A stretch of DNA of 64,000 bases, taken from Fulvia fulva (taxonomy: Eukaryota; Ascomycota; Dothideomycetes; Mycosphaerellales; Mycosphaerellaceae). How positions within the stretch are numbered: the stretch's first letter is position 1; each line of letters starts with the position of its first letter. Positions 21,408-31,682 of this stretch are shown one piece after another. The notes beneath the pieces were generated by a model that ran no database searches, was not told the origin of the DNA, and saw only the letters and a program-made list of their open reading frames with translations. The translations under genes and the position numbers were made by a program. The stretch spans positions 1,922,001 to 1,986,000 of the forward strand of contig NC_063019.1 of NCBI RefSeq assembly GCF_020509005.1. Reading direction: 5' to 3'.

Positions 21408-24400
21408 CTACCCCCCCCCCTTTAAAATCGCGCTCAGTCCCTTAAGCTCGTATTATCGCTACTACGAAAGTAGTGTCATCCTCTATATCGTCATTTCTAT
21501 TACTTCTATTATCTATTCTATCCGCTATCGTGTCGTCGTTACTACCTCGGTCGGTATTATCGTATCCTCCGCGGTAGCTAACCGTCGGTCATCTTACTTA
21601 AAGTAGCCGCCTACGGGTCTTCACTTATACTAGTCTTAGGCTCGTAGCTCTTAACCGGTAGTAGAGCTATAGGTACCTACGTAATTAGTATACGTAGCCC
21701 TCCTGTAGTTACTAGGTTAGACGTAGCTATTAACGAAGCGTTTATAGTATCGCTAATTATACCGTCTTTAGGTGTATCCTCGTTTAGAATCTACCCTAGT
21801 AGTAGTATAAAGCCGGCTAGCCTATTCTTCGTAGGATAGTTATAGTAAAAGTCCGCGATAGAGGCGGCGGTAGTATCTATTAACTCCTTAGCGGGCTCCT
21901 AAGTAGGCTTACTATAACTAACCTATTATACTAGATACTCGTATCGTCTCTCCTTCCTTCTACTACGTAGCGCTAGTCCCGGCGGTAGTATACTCTTTAT
22001 ATCTAGTATCGTATCTAGTAACTAATACGTACTTATATCGCTATTATCGTCTTCTACCTCTATAGGCGCTAGTAGTAGTTATACTTAGCCTAGTATTGGT
22101 TTATATACCGGTATTAGTAGGTTAGCGTAGAAGCCGTTATATAAGTTGCTTAGCGATCGCGGTAAATCTAGGCGATACGTATCGTGTAGTAGTACTTTAG
22201 TAATCGTATAAGGTCCGGTATAGCGGTAGTCAAGTTTCTTTAACGGGCGCTTAGTACGCTAGTTACGAGTACTAAGGTATACTATATTACCTACTTCGTA
22301 TCGTAGTACGATCGTACGGTATTTATTCGCGTACTCGGCTTACGACGCTTATACTATCTCTATCGAGTCTCTTAGTTTATAGCGAAGCTCTATTATACGC
22401 TATATAAAGGCATTTACTAGTTCCGCGTCTAGGCGTTGTTTATATAGGAGTAGCTATATAGGTAGGTTAAGCTCTATATCCGCGTATCTCGGATTCTTAC
22501 TAATATTAGCTATAAAGGGGCTTATACTAGTCGTTTTAGAGATATAGTCGTTAGCTATAAATTCTACGAGCGGTAACTAGTCCGGCTAGTCATCTTATAT
22601 ATAGCTAATAAATGCACGTAGATATTACTCTATTATCTTATTCGTATTCTCGCTCTGTCTATCGGTATTAGGATAATACCCGGTAGAGATCTTACGCTTG
22701 ATCTATAGTAGTTTATAAAGGCGTCCCTAAAAGGCTAAAATCTATTAAGGTCCGCGGTCCGATATAATCGTCTTTAGCAATCCGTAGCGTAAGAAGATGT
22801 GCTTAATATAGACGTAGGCGATGTATTTAGCTATCATTTCGAGAACTAGAATATAGTAGCGCTCCTTGCCTAGTCTATTAGTCACCGTAAGCGTATTCTC
22901 GTACTATTGACCGTCGGCCGTACACTTCGCTCTAGGTAAGTCGATAACGAAGTCTATAGCGACATTATTATAAGTATCGAAGGGGATAGGTAGTAGGGCT
23001 AAAAGTCCGTGCTATAGTTCGTTAATGCTACGGCTATTACGATATATCCGGTAGGCGCGTACGAAAGATCTAATAAAACGGGTTATCCTTAGCTATATAT
23101 AATATCGTAACACGAGCCTACTCGTAGTAGTCTTACCTAGGTGTCCGGCTGCCGGTATATCGTAAAAGGCTTTGACTATACGTATATAGACAGTGTTCTC
23201 CTTATCCTCTATAGGTAGAACGAAGAGGCTATACCCGCTATATCGGTTCTTAATATATATTATGCCGTCGACTAGTATTACGTACTTATCGTCTATCTTG
23301 TTCTTTCGGAGTAGTTTTACTAGTTCTCCTACCGCGAGTTAGGTAGTAGCTTCGACTACGTTATCTTATTTATATAGCTTACTAATATCTACTACTAGGG
23401 CTTCGTCTATAACTACTCCTTCTACTTCGGATACGGATAGTCTTAGGATCTAGCTTACGCTAACCGATAGGAAGTGTTCTAGTTTCAGTAGTACCCTATC
23501 CTATTAAGTATAACGCGGGTCTGACTTGTTATATAAGATAGCGTCTTAGGAACGTCGAGTAAGGCTATCTAGCTTCGCTCCTTATACTCCTAGTCGGTAT
23601 ACGATCTTAAAGAAGAACTATAATAAGAACTCGGCCTACCTAGCTTAGCGTCTGTTTAGCTACTTAGATATTATAAAGTATTCTAAGTTCTTATAGTCGC
23701 TATAGACAAGTATAGGGTGGCCGCTTAGGTCGGTAAAGTTCTCGAAGTCTAGTTTATCGATGTCGCTAGCTATTAGTTCTAGCTTCTATTCCTTAAACGC
23801 CTTAACGATTACGAGTAACTCCTTATCGTAGATGTCGTAGTTATACTCCTACGGGCTCATCTTTTTCGATAGGTATACGATAGGGCGGAGGATGTTGTCC
23901 TCGTTATATTACGATAGGACTACTACGGTTATAAAGTCGCTTACGTTAGTCTCTAAGACGGTGCGTCTCCCGGGGGTAAATATCGCTAGTACTATTCCTT
24001 TAGCGTCGGTAAATGCTTACTTTAGTCCTTCGAACGTATTCTAATATTCGTTTGTCTAGTACTAGGGGTTGTCCTTCTTAGTTAGCTTTACTATAGGTAG
24101 AACTATCTTGCTATAGTCCTTAATAAAGCGTTAATAGAAGCCTAAGAATCTATTAAACGTAAGGATGTCTTTTACGTTAGTAGGAGTCCCCTATTAACGT
24201 ATCGCTTATACCTTAGCCAGGTCTATTAATACGCTATCCTTACCGATAATCAATCCGAGGTACTTAGTAGACTAAGTATAGAACTCGTATTTAGAGATAT
24301 CGAGCTAAAGGCCCGCCTTACCGTATTTACGGAGTACCTTCTTTATATACTCGATGTGTTCTTCGAGCGTATCGCTAAAGATTAGGATATCGTCGAGGTA

Positions 24401-26050
24401 CGCGGACGTAAAGTCGTCGAGGAACTCTCTTAGAGTATCGTTAATATACGATTGAAATTTCCCGGGTGTATTATATAGTCTAAACGGCATTACTAAGCAC
24501 TCGAACTAGCTATACGGTATTATGAACGCCGTAAGCCATTCCGACTCTTCCGCTATACGTATACGGTTAAAGGCGGCGATAATATCTAGCTTAGTAAAGT
24601 ACTTCTTCCCTATAATACGGTTAAGTATGTCCTATATTAGGGGTATAGGATACCTAGATTTTGTTGTGCGTTCGTTTACCTATCTATAGTCGATATAAAC
24701 TCTAAGTCCTCCGCTAGGTTTCTTAATAACAAGTATAGGTAAAGATACGTCTGCCCTTCCTTTATATCTACGGATGCCCTTCTAGGCTAATTGCTCTTAG
24801 ACCTAATAAGCTATTACCTCGTCCTCTTAGTTTAATATACGGTAAGGTCGGCTAAAGGGCGGAGTCGCGCTAGGCTTCAGTTTGATCTTATAGTCGATAC
24901 CTAGCCTATACGGTAGGAGCTCCTTCGTATCTTACTTAGAAAAGACGTATATAAACTCGTAATAGATATGTAGGAGGTGATCCTTCGGATCGATTATCTC
25001 CTCCTTTCTCTTTATAAACTTGTTAATATTAGACTATACGTATATCTTATAAGCGGATAGTATCGGGCTAGTACGCTACGCTACTAGTACGAACGCCGCT
25101 ACTCGAGTATCTAGTCGTTCGATAGTCTTGTTATTAGATAGCATCCTATAGCTAGTATTAGGCCTATATACTACTACCTTACGTATGTTCTAAGTACTTA
25201 TAGTATAAGCTATTAAAGGGTCCGTTACGCGGAGATCCCCTAGTTACTATTGTTCGTTCTTATCGAAAATAAACATTATATATACTTTGGCTCCCTTTTA
25301 CCTAGCTATTCTGTCGATAGCGGCTTCGCTAACTTCCTAGATATTAATGTCCGGTAGTATCGGTACGGGCGGCGTCCCGGTCGATATCTCGGGCTTAGGT
25401 CGTTACTTTATAATTACGTTAGAAGTTATAGTCTAGACTAGATCTCCTTTATCGTCTTCTTTAACGGTAGCTTAATATAGTAATCGGGTCTTTAGAGCTA
25501 CTTCGAAGCTTTACTTAGTAATTATAGGCTCCTACTTATCGTTAATACTCTATACCTAGACTAGCTTGCCGCTCTATAGGCAATGTTTCTTATAGTACTC
25601 CGAGTCGAGGGTTATTATACTAGAGGCAAAGTAGATGCCTAGCTAATGTTTATTGTACTAAGGTCTACCTAGTACTATATCGTATTCTAGATAAGTAACC
25701 TAGAACGTTCTCGTTTCTCTATAGCTATTACTAAGCGTAAATTCTATAGTTATACGGTGTTTGATCATTTCCGTAGCTATAGACCTATTAGCTAATCCGA
25801 GTGCTAATAGGTTATTAAGCTTAGTTAAGGGCAGGTTATGTTTACGCGTATAAGAAGAGTCAATATAATCTAAGTTAGTACCGTTATTAAGGAAAGTCAA
25901 TATATATTGCCTATTAGCTACGCCCGGTATTACTAGGTATAAGCTAATAACTAGGTTATATTCTATTTCTACTATCCTTAGAATATATAATAACAGCTTA
26001 AGTCCTTCTAGTAGAGGCTCTACTAGTAGTGCTTCTCTTAATTCTTCGTA
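21408..26050 (-). pseudogene. G3 pol relic (protease, RT, RNase H, integrase, chromodomain)
   Basis: Minus-strand chromovirus-type pol. The chromodomain ending in ADFYYNYP lies at about 21,830-21,960, the integrase at about 22,300-23,330, RNase H at about 23,560-24,050 and RT at about 24,090-24,900. An uninterrupted RT stretch at 24,305-24,490 carries MPFRLYN and the catalytic YLDD box. Protease-like sequence lies at about 25,500-26,000, with an open stretch at 25,700-25,900 (NGTNLDYIDSS, from a presumed DSG-type site). Elsewhere TAG interrupts the frame constantly. Non-functional. Confidence 0.75.
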
Positions 26051-28350
26051 TAACTAATCTTATTTATATCTACTTACTTCTACGCTTAAGTAGTAGACTA
26101 CGTATTTCCCGCCGGTAATTCGACGACGTTAGTACCGCTAGCGTTAGTACCTAGACGTACCGGCATTTCGTACTCGAAGAGCTCGTAGGTACGCTACTAT
26201 AAGCGGTAACCGGGCTTACGGCACTTCTTATAGAGGTTATCGCGTATATAGCGAGTGTTCTCGGCTTCGTCTAAGGTCTTACCGAGACTGCTCTTAAAGG
26301 GCTTAGGACGGGTCGACTAGGCCTTACGAGGTAGCTTACCGGGAGCTACGCCTACTAGCTTATTGTCCTTATCCTTACCGTCCTTCTTATCGTCCTCCTT
26401 ATTGTTCTTAGGCTTCTTATTACGGGGGTAGAGGCTGTCTAAGATCTTAAAGTCTTTATCGGCCTAATAAAGGTTATCGATTATATCGCTAAGAGAGATT
26501 AGCCGATACGTTAGATACTTATTAAGGTAGCGGACTATTAGCTTACGTTATAAGTAGTCTATCGCGTCTTTACCCTTTAGGCCTAGGATGTTTACGTTCT
26601 AGCGCTACTTCGGGTAGAAGGACTAGAAGGTGTCCTTACCGTCTATCTTTAGAGAGTATATACGCTCGCGGGCTCGGCCGATAGGGTTACGGTCACTATA
26701 GCGATTAGCGAGCTCTTGAATTAGGTCGTTAATGCCCTTATATAACTTCTTATTACTCGTAAGGACGCTAGAAATAGTAGGAATCTTAGGTCTAACCAAC
26801 TCCTACGCGTCGCTAGGAGAAGTAAGGAGGTTATAGACGAACTTTAATACTACCTTCTTATTACGGAAGACCGTGTAGTCGACGATAGTCTCTAACTCTA
26901 AGAGGAACTTTTTAAGGGAGGGTCCTAATAGCTTACTATCGATAGTACCGATAAACTTCTCGGGCTTATTAATACCGCGCTAAGTCTTAAAGGGCTAGCT
27001 AAGTTCGGTATCGTACTTAACTAGAGACTCGAAGTCGTAGACCTACTTCTTCTTAGAAGAACGGCGATAAGTACGGGTATCGCTATCCGACTCCGAGTCC
27101 TCCTCTAACTCTAAACCTTTAGATAACGGGTCCGAGTTATTATCTAGCTTACGAGAGTGTCTCTTAACCTTCTTAGTTACTCGTCTACCTTCCGCCTTAT
27201 TATCCTTACCTCTTAAAGAGTCACGACCGTTCTGTAGTACGCGGCGTTATAATATTACGTAAGATAGCGACGAGCGTACCCTAGACCTACTACGATCCTC
27301 GAGTTACTTCTTAAGCTCGTCGACCTAGTTTTACTAGGATTGATTTAGCTCCTAGATGTCGTTCTAGTAGGTTTAAGCCTCTGTCTTATATGTGTCGAGG
27401 TCTAATTTAAGTGCCTTAATCTTGGAGTCGTTATCGTTAAGCTATTATAGGGCTTCCTTAGCTTATTTCTTTAGAGACTCGTTTTGTACTACGAGTACGG
27501 CGCTAGAGGGGGATTTAGGTTAAGCCTCTAGGTTGTCGAGTTCCTACTAGACCGTAATAAGCTACTACTTAGCCTGATTTATCTCTACTCGTACTATACC
27601 TAAGTCCTTCTAATATATATCGCGGTGCTTAGTAGCTTCCTCCTTCTTAGTCTTCTATATATCGCGGTCCTTAACTAATACGTTATACTCGTTACGTATC
27701 TACTATTCGTAGCTCTTCTATTTCCCGAGTTCCTACCCTACCTTACCTAGTTATTCGTAAAGGATAGTAGCTATCTATATTATATTCCTATACTCTTACT
27801 CGGCGCGGCGTAGGATAAAGTAAATAGCCGCTACTATCTCGGGATCTTATATTAGCCTAACGAGCTAGTTAGCGTCGAGTTAGAGGAAGTTATTAACTAG
27901 GATACGGAGGGTTTTCGCGACTTATTATATTTCTTCTCCTTTGCCTTCCTCGGTCGCGCCGTCGTTATCGTAGTCGACTACCGCTATAGCTATACCGTTA
28001 ACTCCTTAAATCTCGTCGTCGGTAAGGAGGTCGTATAAGTTAAACTTAGTAGGTAGGTAGGTAACTAGGCGCTATAAGTTCTCGAGTCTCTACTAGACGG
28101 CGTCGTCGGTAGCCTACTACTATTCTTAAGTTTGTCCTTAAGTCTATATATTAAATATAGACTCGCGCCGTACTACTAGGCGTATAGCTAGTAGCGAGCC
28201 TCGCTGTCCTTAGGGTCGTACTATATTAGGTACTACTTAGCCTAAGGTAGTCTCTTATACTACGTCGTACTCTTCTATCGTACGCCGCGATTTCTTATCG
28301 CGGTTATTAATAATCTACGCTCTTATAGATCCCGTCGTAGCTCTTCTACG
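26050..28350 (-). pseudogene. G3 gag relic
   Basis: Upstream of pol on the minus strand and next to the 5' LTR. Sequence is charged and low in complexity, with a nucleocapsid-proximal basic region at about 26,250-26,450 and a capsid-like region at about 26,450-27,000. The assignment is positional; RIP has removed the frame. Confidence 0.5.
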
Positions 28351-28370
28351 GATATAGAGACCTAGCTAAG

Positions 28371-28528
28371 TATAACGGTTTATAATCGTATTAATATAAA
28401 GTAGTTAGGTACGTAGGAAAGAGGAGCGCGAGGTACGCCGAGGTTATATATAGCCGAGGCGCGCTAGTAACGCGCGGTCGCGTAACCTATATACTAGCTA
28501 ACTATTCACTAGGCCTAGGGCCGTAACA
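28371..28528 (-). repeat. G3 5' LTR (158 bp)
   Basis: Complete LTR copy with plus-strand termini TATAACGG...CCGTAACA. It is followed by TSD aatag (28,529-28,533), after which the interrupted G1 continues. Confidence 0.85.
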
Positions 28529-28633
28529 AATAGATAATAAGGTGTTTACGAAGGTAATAGGAGATGTGATAGATACGAAAGATATAAGAGGAGAGGAGAG
28601 TACTCCGGAGCGTACTCTAAGAGGGGGGGGTAG
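28529..28633 (+). mobile_element. G1 3' end: tail of pol/untranslated region and polypurine tract
   Basis: Continuation of G1 after the G3 insertion: about 85 bases, then a polypurine tract (AAGAGGGGGGGG, about 28,619-28,630) immediately before the LTR at about 28,634. Confidence 0.6.
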
Positions 28634-28830
28634 TATTACCGTACCGGCGTATATTTACTTAAACCCGCGGGTACGTACCTAGACCTCGCGCCCGCTAACT
28701 AATCCGACTAGCGGCTTAGCGCCCGTATATAACTCTCGCGCCCTCTGCACCTCCCTTAGATAGAACATCTATTCGACTTATACCTTACCCGACTACGTAC
28801 TTATACCTACTTATAATACTAGCGGTAGTA
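28634..28830 (+). repeat. G1 3' LTR (about 197 bp)
   Basis: Starts TATTACCG after the polypurine tract and ends near 28,825-28,830, where minus-strand G4 integrase sequence begins. There is no second copy in the window (the 5' LTR would be off the left side), so the right boundary is approximate. Confidence 0.5.
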
Positions 28831-28835
28831 TCTAC

Positions 28836-30213
28836 TAATTAACTCGAATATCTTTTTACGGCCGGGATACCTAGCCGCGGGTATATTGTAGAAACGTTTC
28901 GTAATTAGAGTACGAAGTTCTACTACGCTAGTAACTTCTAGGACAAATAAGTTATATCCTCCGTAGGTATTCTTTATATAGATTATACTATCTTCTACTT
29001 TAGACGTACGATCGTCGATCTTATGTTTACGTAATAGGGGTACTTACTAGTTCTAGGATAGCTATTATATAGTAACCTAAACGGTCTCTTCGTTATATAG
29101 AGCCTTGACTTATATAAGTAAATCCTACTATACTACCTACTACGCTACCTCCCCCTCCCGTAGCTCGCTTAAATTAAGCTTAATATCGAGGCGAGCGGGC
29201 GGTAGGATAACCTAGCTCTAATACTATAGACGTAGATTGCTTAGATCCGACGGTAGATCTTACGATCGTCTAGTAAGACTATTAGGCTTTATGCCCTATA
29301 TACCTAGACGATAGGTGATTTTGAATACGAACTGTACTAGGAACTATACCTAGCGTACCTACCGTCTATTAAGTTGTTTCGTACTTATAAAGTATTCTAG
29401 GTTCTTATAATCGGAGTAGATAATGACGGGATTGTTATCTATATCCTTTATATTCTCGAAATCGGTATCTATATTATCGTCTAAGTTAACGGTAAGCTTA
29501 GGTCTCTATTCTTCGAAGGCGAGGACGATAGCTAATAGTTCCTTGTCGTAAGTCTCGTAGTTATACTCCTATAGTAACATCTTCTTAGATATATATACTA
29601 CCGGTCTCTAGACGTCTCCGTATTTCTATAAAATTACTACCGTAGTAACGAAATCTAAGGCATCTGTTTCGACTATAGTTTCTAACCCTAGTAGAAAGTA
29701 TACGAGTACCGTGTCCGTTAAGAATATATCTTTTAATCCTTAGAAGGCTACTTCGTATTCTATTATCTAAACGAATAGTATCGGCTTACTATTCCTACTA
29801 GTCTTTATTAAATTCGTAAAGGGTATATAGATTTTAGAGAAGTTCTATATAAACCTTCGATAGAAGTTTCCGAACCTAAGGAATGCTTATATATCCTTTA
29901 GGCATATTAGAGTAAGCTAGTTCTTAACTACGTCGATCTTTTCTAGGTCTATACGGATACCGTCGACTCCTATAATAATACTAAGGTACTTCGTCTCTGT
30001 TTAGTAGAACTCGTATTTATCGATATCTAATTATAGGCCGGCTTTACGTATACGTTATAGTACTTTACGTACGTGTTATATATATTCCTCGAATGTGTCG
30101 CTAAAGATTAGGATATTATCTAGGTATACTAAATAGAAGTCATCGAGATACTCCCTAAGCGTATCGTTAATATATAATTAGAATGTTCCTAGAGCATTAT
30201 ATAGGCCGAAAGG
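28836..30213 (-). pseudogene. G4 pol relic, 3' part (RT palm to integrase zinc region)
   Basis: Minus-strand gypsy pol. The integrase zinc-binding region begins at about 28,840-28,920 and is cut by G1. RNase H lies at about 29,250-29,800. RT runs from about 29,850 to 30,213, including the catalytic loop region near 30,110-30,140. The frame breaks at 30,198-30,213 inside the MPFGLYN motif, where composite element A inserted. Many TAG stops. Confidence 0.7.
30198..30213. repeat. TSD of composite element A, left copy (16 bp)
   Basis: tatataggccgaaagg at 30,198-30,213 recurs at 35,227-35,242. Joining the outer flanks restores the G4 MPFGLYN coding sequence. The left end of the repeat is ambiguous by a few bases because the element tail is TCTA-rich. 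Confidence 0.88.
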
Positions 30214-31291
30214 TCGACGACGAGAATCACCTGTACGTGGTGTCGGCTACGAACCTCTCGTCTAGCTACGAGAGAGCCAAGTATTCTCACGCTGGAGCGT
30301 CGTGGGCGCGACGGGCGCGTAGCGTAGGCGAAGCCGCGGCGAACAGAGGACTACCAGCAAAACGGGTATGAAAACCATCCGACGAGCGTGTACTCGTGTC
30401 GGGAGCGAGTCCCTCTTCTTTCTACGTGTAAGAAGGGCGCGGAACCGTGGCCTATACGCTCGACAGGACACCTCTGGTATGAGTGCAGAATTTTCACCTC
30501 CGGAGACCGCAAACCGAGCGGGCTAAGCGACGAACATTGGACGAGCGGACTACAGAACAACAACTGAGCGGACTATGCAACGGCGTCGAGCGGACTACGA
30601 AACAATCTGGTGTTTGCCAGCGGGCAATGCGGTGGGTAGGTGGACACGCGACGAAGCCTGTAAGGGCCTGTTGAACACCCGGTATGGGAACGAGGGTTTT
30701 GCCTGAGGCACTGCCTGTCCCGCTACACAACGCACCTAGTCTGACATAGTAGATTGCGACGAGGAAAAGACGATAGCCTAAGCAAGGAAAAGACGGCTGT
30801 TAGGACGGGGAAAAGACGTACAATGCAAGTGGATTAGTTCTGTGATCGGGGAGGATCGAGGGCAGGGTGATAAGGAACTTCATATTGGTTAGTAGGTGGA
30901 AACGCAAGGAGTACGCTGCCCGGCGTGGTGTGTGCCCCGAGCAAACCTGCGAGGCATGGACGGCCGCTTTCTAGAGATAGGCTGCGGTAACGCGAAGGGC
31001 GTCAAAACCTGGGGCGTGGTGTACACTGGCAGCGACGGCTGACACTGTCTGTACAGCCCGAGAGGACGGATGCGCATGTCGGTCAATAGAGAGCACTAAA
31101 GGGCTTAGGCCTATGGAGGTGGATATTGGCTTAAGGAGCAAACAGGGAGGGAGGGCGTAGAGGGAAGCTTTTGCTCCGGGCTAACCTCTCGAAACGAGGC
31201 TACACGGTGGTGCTAGATGAGTGGGAAAGCGCGGTTAAGACTTGTCACCTTATCTCGTAGCTAGCTTGCTAAATACGATTCCTTCCTTGCC
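30214..31291 (+). other. 5' module of composite elements (WEIRD-like, non-LINE)
   Basis: About 1,078 bp shared by copies A and B and absent from LINE1, LINE2, LINE4 and LINE5. It is GC-rich and has no convincing ATG-initiated protein. It holds two families of spaced short direct repeats: GAGCGG(A/G)CTA at 30,516, 30,543, 30,566 and 30,588, and GGAAAAGACG at 30,763, 30,786 and 30,809, both at about 22-27 bp spacing. The 3' end reads CCTTCCTTGCCAA. It may carry promoter or RNA functions; that is inference. Confidence 0.75.
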
Positions 31292-31682
31292 AAAAAAGGA
31301 GAGCAGGTGCGCATGCTGCGGCAGAAGGCACCCAGCGTATTCAAGCCAATGCCCGGCTAGAATAGCAGCACAAGAACGAGCGAGACAAGCAAGGATCTCT
31401 ACACCAGCTAGGTACCCCCAACGACAACAGGAGGGACCTACCGTGTACAAGGGCTTCGAGCCGAGCAAAAGGAAGAGGGCAGAAGAGACGAACAAGGGAA
31501 CCCAACCGCAAACGCATCCACCTCCCGGTCGGCCTCGACACCTTAACCGGGCAGCCAACGAACTAGGCCAAATGCGAATCTTTGGGGCGCCCCAGCGGCC
31601 CCAGGGCCAGCCGGACAGCGAGATACAGGCTCAGGAGACACAGCAGGTCAGCACGGAAATGGACCTCACGGATAACGAATGA
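31290..31682 (+). pseudogene. Composite A: 3' remnant of LINE ORF1
   Basis: The frame is open from 31,242 but the LINE-homologous part begins at the CCA codon at 31,290. From there PKKESRCACCG aligns codon by codon with PKSEARCACCG of LINE2 ORF1. Only the third zinc knuckle and the basic C-terminal tail remain, about 130 residues out of about 420. There is no in-frame ATG near the start (TAA at 31,236-31,238, then a TTG-led frame), so an ORF1 protein is unlikely. Its TGA overlaps the ORF2 ATG (31,679-31,682). Confidence 0.75.

Larger units (their letters stand above)
8233..28528 (-). mobile_element. G3: gypsy retrotransposon, minus strand, RIP-mutated, carrying nested G2 and LINE2
   Basis: G3 is bounded by 158-bp LTRs: the element's 5' LTR is 28,371-28,528 and its 3' LTR is 8,233-8,270 plus 21,288-21,407, split by G2. 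Both flanks carry TSD aatag. On the minus strand the 3' LTR is preceded by a polypurine tract (ten C on the plus strand, 21,411-21,420), which fixes the orientation. Internal sequence 21,408-28,370 encodes gag then pol (PR-RT-RH-IN-chromodomain), all broken by TAG codons. Confidence 0.85.

Noticed and set aside
30183..31086. Short frames in the composite-element 5' module as possible protein genes
   Set aside because: None exceeds about 80 codons or is ATG-initiated and conserved in copy B; arginine-rich translations look like GC-rich chance frames.
30905..31095. The ~170-bp segment present in module A but absent in B as an intron
   Set aside because: The ends are not GT...AG in any alignment register; a deletion is simpler.
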